Shown: piece by piece, positions 1 to 7,658 of the stretch | Position numbering within the stretch: the first letter of the stretch is position 1 | How the letters are laid out: each line of letters begins with the position of its first letter | Assembly: GCA_947493495.1 (NCBI GenBank) | Contig: CANLRN010000051.1 | Coordinates: forward strand, 1-32,192 | Direction: 5' to 3' | Source: an uncultured Aquimarina sp. | GTDB taxonomy: Bacteria; Bacteroidota; Bacteroidia; Flavobacteriales; Flavobacteriaceae | DNA length: 32,192 nucleotides | The notes under the pieces: model-generated | What the model saw: only the letters and a program-made list of their open reading frames with translations | Databases searched by the model: none | Told to the model about the DNA's origin: nothing | Position numbers and translations under genes: made by a program

Positions 1-72
1 AAAAATTAAGAAAACACTAGTATTTCTTGCATCTACAAGCTTCTTGACAACCTTCTATTGCATAAAGCGGGT
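1..72 (-). repeat. half of a palindromic repeat, cut by the window edge
   Basis: These bases are the reverse complement of 23452-23523 with about two mismatches, that is, one arm of the long palindrome described at 23451-23621. The copy ends at the arm terminus (CATAAAGCGGGTT) and then runs straight into the broken SanA-like gene. The window starts almost exactly at the centre of the palindrome, so the other arm is not visible. Confidence 0.85.
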
Positions 73-73
73 T

Positions 74-409
74 GAAGGAATTCCTTTTTTTATCAATTCA
101 TTTTTAAAATCAGTAGGTTCATCGTAATTTTTATTTCCATTATCTCCGCTTACCAAAACAAAATCAATCTCCCCTTTTTTGTAAAGTTCTACAGTTGCGT
201 TTACTCGATATTTAAAATATAAATTGATTCTACCATTCTTTAAAATTTTTGAAGTTCCAAGAACAAGTCCAACTTTATTTTTTTGATTTTAGAAGAGCTT
301 GAGAACGTTTTATTTTCAGCGTTTTTTTCAATGGAATAGTTTGCTGTAAAAACTAAAACAATTGGAATTATAAAAATCAGTATTAATAGTGTTCTTTTTT
401 ATTTTTCAT
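74..409 (-). pseudogene. SanA/YdcF-like (DUF218) membrane protein, broken
   Basis: Reading the minus strand from an ATG at 409-407 gives a short lysine-rich start, then (after a frame change in the A-run near 395-400) a hydrophobic segment LLILIFIIPIVLVF, then a linker rich in K, E and S. A second frame change near 270-285 leads into VGLVLGTSKILKNGR and VELYKKGEIDFVLVSGD, which is the pattern of the SanA/YdcF (DUF218) family (an early G-x-S, then VSGD). The gene is cut off after about 105 codons, where the palindromic repeat at 1-72 begins. At least two frameshifts plus truncation make it non-functional. SanA-type proteins are envelope proteins linked to cell-wall precursor or barrier functions; nothing connects this one to the sugar genes. 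Confidence 0.65.
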
Positions 410-702
410 TCGGTTCTGTCAAATGCACGTCAACAGCTATGTAAATATACTATATACTAAATTAACATTGAATTCATCTCGAGTAATGCTTAGACCTACA
501 TAATTTACATTTTGCACTCTTATCTACCTGGCGATAGACAGGTTTTATCGCCTGTTTCCTTCATTTGTCAAGATAATTTAAAAAAGAAGTAGGGTTTTAT
601 GAGTTTGATGTGTTTGGAGTATTATATATCAACCGTTGAGTGTTATAGAAATTGTAGGCAATTACTCAATTTTTTAAAACCTTAGCTTTACAACTTAAAA
701 TT
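410..702. other. intergenic region with a short hairpin
   Basis: No gene is seen. GGCGATA (530-536) and TATCGCC (546-552) form a perfect 7-bp hairpin. The surrounding TCTACCTGG...ACAGG resembles, in reverse complement, the CCTGTCT...CCAGGTAGA string at 31551-31573, so both may be decayed copies of a short intergenic palindrome. Upstream of the protease gene I see no clear TTG / TAnnTTTG promoter; TAGCTTTA near 683 is only a weak match. Confidence 0.4.
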
Positions 703-2349
703 ATGAAGAAACTAATTATTTTAATCATCAGTATTCTGTTTAATACCTGGGGGCAAGCACAAGAATCAAAACATGTTCCGGGAGAAATTCTGGTAAAGCT
801 GAAAGAAAATCATACTGGAAAATCATTATTAGAAGATGTTAAAAAATCAAACTTACCTTTGCATAAATCTACTCTTGTTTCTAAAAGTTTGAACATATGG
901 AAGCTCAATTTTGATCAAAAAAAGATGAAAATGGATCAAATGATTCATCAAATATATAAAAACAAAAATGTGGTAACAGCACAGGTAAACCATATTCTCA
1001 AACGAAGATCTACGACTCCCAATGATACGGAGTTTGATCAGCAATGGCAATATTTTCAGGCAAATGATAAAGATATTGATGCAGATGAAGCTTGGGACAT
1101 TACCACAGGAGGTACCACGGCGAATGGTCATGAAATTGTTGTGGCTGTTATTGATGATGGGATACAGTTTGACCATCCAGATCTGGTAGGCAATATTTGG
1201 ACTAATAGTCAGGAAATCCCTGACAACAATATAGATGATGATGGTAATGGGTATATCGATGATGTAAAAGGTTGGAGTGTAGTTACTAATACTGATGATA
1301 TAAAAGACGGGGGTCATGGAACACCAGTATCTGGAATTATAGGAGCCAAAGGGAATAATGGTATAGGTGTTTCTGGAGTGAATTGGGATGTGAAAATAAT
1401 GGTTGTAGAGATTGGATTTGAAGATGAAAATGAAGATCTAAATGTAGGTCTAGTTGAAGAGGCCGTGATCAAAGCATATAGCTATATCTTGGACAATAGG
1501 AAATTGTATAATGAAACCAATGGAGCCAAAGGAGCCTTCGTGGTTGGAACTAATGCATCTTTTGGTATTGAAGGGAAACCTGAAGATGCTCCATTGTGGT
1601 GCGAATTATACGATGCATTAGGGAAAAATGGAATCCTAAACGCAGGAGCTACTACCAATGAAGAGGATAATGTAGATGTGGTAGGGGATTTACCTACTTC
1701 TTGTCCTAGTGAATTCCTTATTTCTGTAACAAATATGGATCAAAATGATGTTAAGTTTAAAGAAGCAGGTTATGGAGCAGAAACCATAGATTTAGGAGCT
1801 CCAGGAGAAGGAGCCTATACTGTTGCTTCTGGGAGTGGTTATGCTCCCTTTGGAGGAACGTCTGGAGCTACTCCTCATGTCACAGGAACTATTGCTTTAT
1901 TGTACTCGGCTCCAAGTACAGATTTTGCTAATCTAGCTATAAATGATCCTGAAGAAGCTGCAAGAAAAGTAAAAAGTTATATTCTTGATAATACGGATCC
2001 TAATACTAGTTTGGATGGTATTACGGTAACCGGAGGAAGACTCAATGTATTCAAAAGCCTTCAGGCACTTATGAATGAACGGGTATTATCTATTGATGAT
2101 GTAGAAAGTGTTTTTAGCGATGAGCTTATTTTGTATCCTAATCCAGCAACAGATTTGATTAACCTCAAAACAAGATCTAACTCTGCTATAAATTCAATAG
2201 TAATTCATGATACTAAAGGGAAAGTTATTAGATCTTATAAAAATAGTAACACTGTAGATATTTCTGATTTAAGTATAGGGTCTTATATCCTACGGTATCA
2301 ATTAGAAGGAAATAAGAATGTTAATCACACCTTGTTCTTAAAAAAATAG
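703..2349 (+). CDS. secreted subtilisin-like (S8) serine protease with T9SS sorting domain
   Basis: A 548-residue exported protease. Residues 1-20 form a signal peptide ending AQA-like (GQAQ). Residues about 25-100 look like a propeptide (HVPGEILVKLKEN). The S8 catalytic triad is visible: Asp151 in VIDDGIQFDHPDL, His205 in GGHGTPVSGI and Ser387 in GGTSGATPHVTG; the usual Met after the catalytic GTS is Gly here. Residues about 470-548 (ILYPNPATDLINL ... YILRYQLEG ... LFLKK) are a type A T9SS C-terminal domain, so the protein should cross the outer membrane and be released or anchored on the surface. It stands alone with long flanks on both sides. It may supply amino acids or process other secreted proteins; no link to the carbohydrate operon is evident. 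Confidence 0.9.
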   Translation: MKKLIILIISILFNTWGQAQESKHVPGEILVKLKENHTGKSLLEDVKKSNLPLHKSTLVSKSLNIWKLNFDQKKMKMDQMIHQIYKNKNVVTAQVNHILKRRSTTPNDTEFDQQWQYFQANDKDIDADEAWDITTGGTTANGHEIVVAVIDDGIQFDHPDLVGNIWTNSQEIPDNNIDDDGNGYIDDVKGWSVVTNTDDIKDGGHGTPVSGIIGAKGNNGIGVSGVNWDVKIMVVEIGFEDENEDLNVGLVEEAVIKAYSYILDNRKLYNETNGAKGAFVVGTNASFGIEGKPEDAPLWCELYDALGKNGILNAGATTNEEDNVDVVGDLPTSCPSEFLISVTNMDQNDVKFKEAGYGAETIDLGAPGEGAYTVASGSGYAPFGGTSGATPHVTGTIALLYSAPSTDFANLAINDPEEAARKVKSYILDNTDPNTSLDGITVTGGRLNVFKSLQALMNERVLSIDDVESVFSDELILYPNPATDLINLKTRSNSAINSIVIHDTKGKVIRSYKNSNTVDISDLSIGSYILRYQLEGNKNVNHTLFLKK

Positions 2350-2619
2350 TAAAAGAAGTTTTTTAGACTAAAAAACAGAGAATTTGACTCCAATGCAATT
2401 TTAGAAATACTCGAATGAACAGAGCAAACGTGAGGGGGTAATTTCTAAATCAGAAATGATATTGCTCAAAAAAAAAGACATCTCATATAATTCAATTGTA
2501 AGATATAGTATTTATAAGACAGAGAGGTTATTTTAATGCTAATTTTTTATAAATGCTAATGGTTAGTATGAGATCAAAAAGGAACAACTTTATAACACAG
2601 TTATTTTGTATAAATCATT

Positions 2620-2808
2620 ATGAATATGAAAAAAGATAGCATAAATTCAGAAAATGTAAGCCAAATACCTTGTATTGTAAAAGATGGCGTAAATAAATTA
2701 GTTTCCGCTATTTTGTTTGATGATGAAGGAAAAGAGGTTGAAAAAGCTTCAGGTTCATCAATACTGGAAGCACTCAATAAATTCAACGAAAACCATAGAT
2801 ACGGATGA
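2620..2808 (+). CDS. small hypothetical protein, 62 aa
   Basis: A short ORF starting with ATG at 2620 (a second ATG at 2626). The product is charged and soluble with no signal peptide: a first part with CIVKDGVNKLVSAILFDDEG (probably beta-strands) and a helix-like end, SSILEALNKFNENHRYG. It is not recognised. The composition is protein-like and the ORF is followed by an inverted repeat (2815-2842), but it lies in a decayed border region, so it may be a relic or not expressed. The opposite-strand ORF over the same bases looks like a shadow. Confidence 0.4.
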   Translation: MNMKKDSINSENVSQIPCIVKDGVNKLVSAILFDDEGKEVEKASGSSILEALNKFNENHRYG

Positions 2809-2814
2809 AACGAA

Positions 2815-2842
2815 CATTAAGAAATTTAAAAAATTCTTAATG
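2815..2842. terminator. possible hairpin terminator after the small ORF
   Basis: CATTAAGAAATTT is followed by AAATTCTTAATG, a near-perfect inverted repeat with one base of offset and an A-rich loop. There is no clean T-run after it, so terminator function is uncertain. Confidence 0.3.
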
Positions 2843-2967
2843 AGAGAATGAAGTGATTACGCACGTTATTAATTTTATAATTAATTTATTATCAAATAAT
2901 TACTAGGATTTGAACGTGTGAAAATTTTTGTATTCAAATCAAAAATGGTAAGTATCCGTACGACCGA

Positions 2968-3165
2968 CTACACCATGATTTTTTCATAATATCTGGAGAG
3001 CAGTTCTTCTAGTTTTTTTACGCAGTAGTCTAGAATACGCTCAAGGGTATCTGCAAGCCACTCTCAGGGATTGATGTTTTGCATGTACAACTACCAAAGA
3101 AAGAGTATAGCATTGTAGCATTATTCTGTGCTGCTTTGTGCTACCCGTAGAAAAGATAATATCAA
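2968..3165 (-). pseudogene. IS66-family transposase (TnpC), C-terminal relic
   Basis: The minus strand reads, across several frames, GS-HKAAQNNATMLYSFFGSC, then INP-EWLADTLERILDYC and VKKLEELLSRYYEKIMV followed by a stop at 2970-2968. This matches the end of IS66 transposases (the pattern xxAAQxxAxxYSFFxxCK then INPxEWLxDxLERI). A missing base after GS, a frame change after SFFGSC and a TGA between INP and EWL show that it is decayed. No IS ends were located around it. The rest of 2843-3225 shows nothing that I can support. Confidence 0.7.
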
Positions 3166-3225
3166 CTACCAATGTTTTAGAAAGTAGGCTTATGTTCAAT
3201 TTCTTTGGTGTATTTTGAAGTGTGA

Positions 3226-4782
3226 TTAATAATAATCCCAAAAATCATATTTCTCTCCGTAAACATTCTCTTTTTTATCACCTACTTCTACTGCTTTACT
3301 TTTCATTTCTTTCTTCATAGTGTCTAATAATTCTTTGTATTGTGGCTGAAAAGACAAGTCAATTGTTTCCCAGGGGTCTTTCTTAAAGTTAAAAAGTTGC
3401 GTAACTCTGGATCCTGTTAGGAATTCCCCTTTGTTCTTATTAAAATTTTGTGCTCGTACATATTCGATCAGTTTATAATCTCCTTTTCTGTAAGCACGCT
3501 GAAACTGTTTATAGGCGTGGTATGTATAGTCTCGATGTTGTTTTTGCTCATTTTGTATAATGGGGAGCAAACTTTTTCCTGTGATAGTTTTGGGTTTAAC
3601 AACTTGGGCTATGTCACATATGGTAGGAAAAATATCATGGATATAACTATAGGAGTTTATTTTACGTCCTTTATCTTTTATAACACCTCCCGCCATCACA
3701 AAAGGCACGTGAACCCCGTCTTCATCATATATATTTTGTTTTCCGATTAATCCGTGATTTCCTACTGCTAGGCCACTATCTCCTGCAAAAACAATCAATG
3801 TATTATCATAATCTCCACTTTCTTTCAGCGCAGAGAGCACTTTACCAATCTGAGTATCTAGATGAGAAATAATAGCGTAATAATCAGCTAACTGTTGCTG
3901 TGCTACTGCTCTCGTTCTAGGCCAGGGTGCTAATTTTTCATCTCTTAATATCATATGTCCATTATCAAAAGGATGCTGCCCCATATATGATGGCGGAAGT
4001 GTTATTTTTTTTGGATCGTACCTTTCACGATATTCTTGGGGAGCTTGTCTGGGGTCGTGTGGTGCATGAAATGCTAGATACAATAAGAATGGCTTTTTTT
4101 TGTGGTCTCCTTTTATAAATTGAGAAGCGCTTTCTGCAAAAATCTCTGATGTATGAGGACCGTTTTCTTCTGTTCCAGTAGGTCCTTTTTTGTCATCTTT
4201 GTTCAGTGATCTTCGGCTAATTTTTCCTTTTCCTTCGTAAGTAAGCAAATAAGCATCTTCTTTTTTAAATGCTCCTTTTTCATCCCAATCCCATAAAGGC
4301 ATTCTAAAATGATCTGTTAAATATACACCTCTTCCCATAATCTTATCTCCAGAGTCAAAAGAACGAACTAATGCCTTATTATCCTGATGCCATTTTCCTA
4401 TAATATGAGTTTGATACCCTACTTTTTTAAAAGTTTCGCCAATTGTTGTATGCTCTTCTGGGATTACATGTCCTTGCCCCTCTAACTGAAAAACATTTCT
4501 ACCAGAGAGTAGCATAGCCCTGCTAGGTACACAGGTAGCTCCCGAAAAAGCTCCCATTAAATAGGTGTTAGTAAAAGAGATGCCATCAGCTACCAGACTA
4601 TCCATATGAGGAGTTTCGACCTGTTGACCACCAAGCGCATGAACTCCTGTATATCTATGATCATCTGTATAAATGATTACAATATTTGGTTTTTTAGTAG
4701 TGATTTCCGAGATAGGTTTCTGCGCCTGTATCGAGTTTATCGAAACTAATAACAACAGTATTCGTATTAAAAATACCTTCAT
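3226..4782 (-). CDS. S1-family sulfatase (formylglycine type), exported
   Basis: A sulfate ester hydrolase acting in the periplasm. The start at 4782 is preferred to the upstream ATG at 4815, because it places a normal signal peptide (MKVFLIRILLLLVSINSIQA) at the N-terminus and lies 4 nt after the upstream stop. Numbered from there, NIVIIYTDDHRYTG (about 33-45) carries the metal-binding Asp pair and Cys84 sits in C-V-P-S-R-A-M-L-L-S-G-R, the CxPSR signature that is converted to formylglycine by a maturase. LYLAFHAPHDPR and VFAGDSGLAVGNHGLIGKQ supply further active-site and metal-ligand segments. It is the last gene of the 12-gene operon. The substrate cannot be read from the sequence; with an L-galactose pathway in the same operon, L-galactose-6-sulfate or a sulfated oligosaccharide is a reasonable guess. 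An anaerobic or FGE-type maturase is not in the window. Confidence 0.9.
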   Translation of the reverse strand: MKVFLIRILLLLVSINSIQAQKPISEITTKKPNIVIIYTDDHRYTGVHALGGQQVETPHMDSLVADGISFTNTYLMGAFSGATCVPSRAMLLSGRNVFQLEGQGHVIPEEHTTIGETFKKVGYQTHIIGKWHQDNKALVRSFDSGDKIMGRGVYLTDHFRMPLWDWDEKGAFKKEDAYLLTYEGKGKISRRSLNKDDKKGPTGTEENGPHTSEIFAESASQFIKGDHKKKPFLLYLAFHAPHDPRQAPQEYRERYDPKKITLPPSYMGQHPFDNGHMILRDEKLAPWPRTRAVAQQQLADYYAIISHLDTQIGKVLSALKESGDYDNTLIVFAGDSGLAVGNHGLIGKQNIYDEDGVHVPFVMAGGVIKDKGRKINSYSYIHDIFPTICDIAQVVKPKTITGKSLLPIIQNEQKQHRDYTYHAYKQFQRAYRKGDYKLIEYVRAQNFNKNKGEFLTGSRVTQLFNFKKDPWETIDLSFQPQYKELLDTMKKEMKSKAVEVGDKKENVYGEKYDFWDYY

Positions 4783-4786
4783 GGTT

Positions 4787-6202
4787 TTATTTATTTTGTA
4801 TACTTTCAATTCCATCTTTATTACTTTTTTCTATATCATTTAATACAATAGGAGCTCTGTGATCCGGATTTTTAATATCGAAATTTAGATCAGCCATTTC
4901 GAGCTGTTTTATGTGTCTCCCAAAAAGGCCATACCCTGGTAATACTTCAAAAAAACTGTATTCTGGATATTTGTCAATTTGTTCACTGACCTCTTTGATG
5001 TCAGAAGAAGTAGCACTACCAGGCAGTGTGATATCAATATTTTGAAGTTGTATCCTTCCTATTTTATGATTGGGTGTTCCAGTTATAAAAATTCCTGAAG
5101 GAGGAGATACTCTAGATGTTTCCAGATTTCGTGTAGTTCCTGTTATATTCTTTATCATTATATTATGTATGGACCCTACTTGTTGCTTTGGAGCATTTCT
5201 ATAAGTTCTAAGGCGTTCTCCTAAACGAATAAAAATAGGCATATCTACAGTATCCATCTTAATTCCATCAATATCAATATCATGAATATTAGCTCCATCT
5301 ACACTCAATATTTTAATGCCTCCACCACGTGTATCTCTGATCTGGCAATCTTTAATTTGGATATTATAAAAATCGCCCATAGACTCTGTTCCAAATTTTA
5401 AGGCTCCCCATTCACTTTTTAGTGTACAATTAGTTACTTTAATTGTATGGGTAGGTAATGGGCTTGTGGTTTTAAAACAAATGGCATCATCCCCTGTATC
5501 AATTGAACAGTTTTTGATGTTAGCATTAAAACTGGAATCCAGATCAATGCCATCATTATTATGATGCGCATGGCTATAGATAGAGATGTTGTCAACTACA
5601 ATATCATGAGATTGGTAGAAATGGCAGGTCCAGGCGGCGGGTTGACGTAATTGTATATCTTTTAGAGTAATAGCTGATGATTTTACAAAACGCAATAAGA
5701 AAGGGCGATTGACCCCAAATTTTTTATCAGTATCATCAATCCCCAATTCTTTTTTCTTGGCAACGATATTTTTATGTAAAAATGCCGTTCCATTTCCATC
5801 GATGGTTCCATCTCCTGTTATTTTAATATTTGAAGCATTTACAGCTCCTATAAGGCAATTACCACGCTCTTGGCCTGTAGCATCTACAAAAGTATCAATA
5901 CTCTGATAGTCTATAGGATTAGAACTTCCGACTAAACTGGCATCTTTGTTTACATGTATGGTTACATTGTTTTTTAATAAAATAGTACCACTGATATATA
6001 CACCTTCTTTGATAAGGACAGTACCTCCTCCTTTTTGATGGCAAATATCAATTGCTTTTTGAATAGCATCCGTGTTTATTTTTATACTATCGCCAATAGC
6101 TCCAAAATCACGAACATCAAATTGTCCTTTTTTTGAAGCATCAGTACAGGAAATAATCACGAAGAGGATTCCACAAATAAAGATAGTAGGTCTAAAATTC
6201 AT
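4787..6202 (-). CDS. GH28-like right-handed beta-helix glycosidase, lipoprotein (copy A)
   Basis: A 471-residue polygalacturonase-like enzyme. Residues 1-19 are a lipoprotein signal with the lipobox VIISC (Cys19). FDVRDFGAIGD (28-38) and AIQKAIDICHQKGGGTVLI are the usual GH28 opening, and many short strand repeats follow. The catalytic region is NNDGID (215-220) and TGDDAICFK (236-244), which gives the Asp217 and Asp238/Asp239 trio expected in GH28. The later GHG and RIK motifs of polygalacturonases are not conserved: the equivalents are GALKFGTES (266-274) and GGGIKIL, with no His and no Arg. The bond attacked may therefore not be a galacturonan bond. Its ATG overlaps the stop of copy B by 4 nt, so the two are translationally coupled. 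It is probably anchored in the periplasm or at the surface. Confidence 0.85.
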   Translation of the reverse strand: MNFRPTIFICGILFVIISCTDASKKGQFDVRDFGAIGDSIKINTDAIQKAIDICHQKGGGTVLIKEGVYISGTILLKNNVTIHVNKDASLVGSSNPIDYQSIDTFVDATGQERGNCLIGAVNASNIKITGDGTIDGNGTAFLHKNIVAKKKELGIDDTDKKFGVNRPFLLRFVKSSAITLKDIQLRQPAAWTCHFYQSHDIVVDNISIYSHAHHNNDGIDLDSSFNANIKNCSIDTGDDAICFKTTSPLPTHTIKVTNCTLKSEWGALKFGTESMGDFYNIQIKDCQIRDTRGGGIKILSVDGANIHDIDIDGIKMDTVDMPIFIRLGERLRTYRNAPKQQVGSIHNIMIKNITGTTRNLETSRVSPPSGIFITGTPNHKIGRIQLQNIDITLPGSATSSDIKEVSEQIDKYPEYSFFEVLPGYGLFGRHIKQLEMADLNFDIKNPDHRAPIVLNDIEKSNKDGIESIQNK

Positions 6203-7605
6203 TCGTTATTTCTTTTAATCAAATTATTAGTAATTGGTTTCTGATTAGCATACGTATTAGAAACCTTCCCATCTATGACATCATCAAAAATAATGGGTAG
6301 TCTGGCATCTTTTTTTATGGTATTTAGCTGTATATTATCAAGATTTAGTCCTTTAACATGTCGTGCATAGATACCATATGAAGGCAACGTGCCTACGAGA
6401 TGAAACTCTGGCCACCAATCTTTTAAGACATCAAGTGTATATTCTTTGAGAGCTGTTTTTTTAGCATCTTCTGCAGTTCCTTCTCCAGAAACGGTCATTC
6501 TAATATTAGAAAGTGTTATGTTTTCTATATAGTGATCCGTTATCCCTGTTATAAAAATACCAGCATCCTTATCCAGTTCGCGATTGTCTATGATCATATT
6601 ACTGAATATAAAATTATGCATGGACTTCATAGGGTACATTTCTTCAGGAGCATCTACACAAGCTTTTTGTTGTGCAAAAGTCATAAAAATAGGTCGAGGA
6701 ACATTTTTCATAATCAGATTAGAGAATACCATATTTTTCATCTCTCCGCCTTCATTCATTTGTATTTTTAATCCAGCATCATCAATATCATTAAAGGTAC
6801 AGTTATTAACGGTTACAGACTCAAAATCTCCTCTGGATAAAAGCCCGATTCGCATACCCGCCCATTTACTTTGGAAAATACAATTGGTAATCACTACATT
6901 TTTGCACGGAATGCTAGGTTGTGAAGCCTGTAAACAGATAGAATCATCACTAGTATTAAAGGAGCTATTTGATACACGTACATTAGAACATCCATCAAAA
7001 TCCAGTCCATCTCCATTATGATTAACTCTACTATGAATCTTGATTCCATCCACAACAATTTCTTTACAATATAAAAATGCAGAAGTCCAGGCTGCAGGAT
7101 TAATAATCTGCACATCTCTTATATGGATATCCGTACTATTCATAAATCGAATGAGCATTGGGCGTCCCGTTTTTTTGTTAAAATTTTTAGGATATCCATT
7201 CCCGTCGATAGTACCATATCCTTCAATATGTATAGAAGTAACTCCATCTGCAAAAATCAGACAACGATCCATATGCGGTTCGTTTTTATACATATTTTTA
7301 TGGGTCTTATCAGAATAATCTTCGATATCAGGACTTCCTATGAGGGTTGCTCCATTTTCTATACGAAGCGTGATGAAGTTTTTTAAAAAAATAGTTCCGA
7401 TGAGTATTTTTTTACCAGCAGGAATTAGTACCGTACCGCCTCCATTTTTTGTAGCAGTATCTATTGCTTTCTGGACCGCCTCTGTATCTTTATGGATTCC
7501 ATTTCCTACTGCACCAAAATCGAGGACATTATACTCTTTAGAAAAACAGCATGAAACTAAACATAAAAAGGAAATCAAGGTTAATTGAAGGTTGTATCTT
7601 ATCAT
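6199..7605 (-). CDS. GH28-like right-handed beta-helix glycosidase, lipoprotein (copy B)
   Basis: A diverged paralogue of the downstream gene, about 468 residues from the start at 7605. That start is preferred over the ATG at 7635 because it gives a clean lipoprotein signal, MIRYNLQLTLISFLCLVSC (Cys19). YNVLDFGAVGNG and AVQKAIDTATKNGGGTVLI open the beta-helix. The catalytic part is NGDGLD (197-202) and SDDSICL (219-225); GHG is replaced by AGMRIG and RIK by GLKIQ. Both copies keep PAAWTS/C before the catalytic strand and a C-terminal SYGIYARHVKGL / GYGLFGRHIKQL element, so they belong to one subfamily of about 470 residues. Two different paralogues side by side suggest two linkages or an endo/exo pair. 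The substrate is unknown; within this operon an alpha-L-galactosyl or related bond is worth testing, and a pectic substrate is the conventional alternative. Confidence 0.85.
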   Translation of the reverse strand: MIRYNLQLTLISFLCLVSCCFSKEYNVLDFGAVGNGIHKDTEAVQKAIDTATKNGGGTVLIPAGKKILIGTIFLKNFITLRIENGATLIGSPDIEDYSDKTHKNMYKNEPHMDRCLIFADGVTSIHIEGYGTIDGNGYPKNFNKKTGRPMLIRFMNSTDIHIRDVQIINPAAWTSAFLYCKEIVVDGIKIHSRVNHNGDGLDFDGCSNVRVSNSSFNTSDDSICLQASQPSIPCKNVVITNCIFQSKWAGMRIGLLSRGDFESVTVNNCTFNDIDDAGLKIQMNEGGEMKNMVFSNLIMKNVPRPIFMTFAQQKACVDAPEEMYPMKSMHNFIFSNMIIDNRELDKDAGIFITGITDHYIENITLSNIRMTVSGEGTAEDAKKTALKEYTLDVLKDWWPEFHLVGTLPSYGIYARHVKGLNLDNIQLNTIKKDARLPIIFDDVIDGKVSNTYANQKPITNNLIKRNNE

Positions 7606-7658
7606 CGTTAGATCTAGTTCATTAATTGATATCATTTATAGCATCAGCAAGCACCCAT

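Noticed and set aside
74..409. Frameshifts in the SanA-like gene and other relics as sequencing errors in homopolymers
   Set aside because: The long intact genes contain many similar A/T runs without breaks, and the relics also have large deletions and in-frame stops.
853..1317. 154-aa minus-strand ORF inside the S8 protease gene
   Set aside because: Its Ile/Tyr-rich product is the antisense of the conserved protease domain.
2592..2604. ATAAC-ACA-GTTAT palindrome before the 62-aa ORF as another copy of the shared operator
   Set aside because: The centre is 3 bp instead of 5 and the arms are shorter, so it does not match the motif.
2896..2976. tRNA-like strings on the minus strand (GGTGTAGTCGG and GTTCAAATCC)
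   Set aside because: The spacing is about 10 nt too long, the acceptor ends do not pair and there is no proper anticodon stem; the first string is the end of the IS66 transposase relic.
3448..4118. Plus-strand ORFs inside the sulfatase gene, and similar ORFs opposite the GH28, GH2, uxaA and uxaB genes
   Set aside because: They are shadows of strongly supported minus-strand genes; their products have no domain pattern and a skewed composition.
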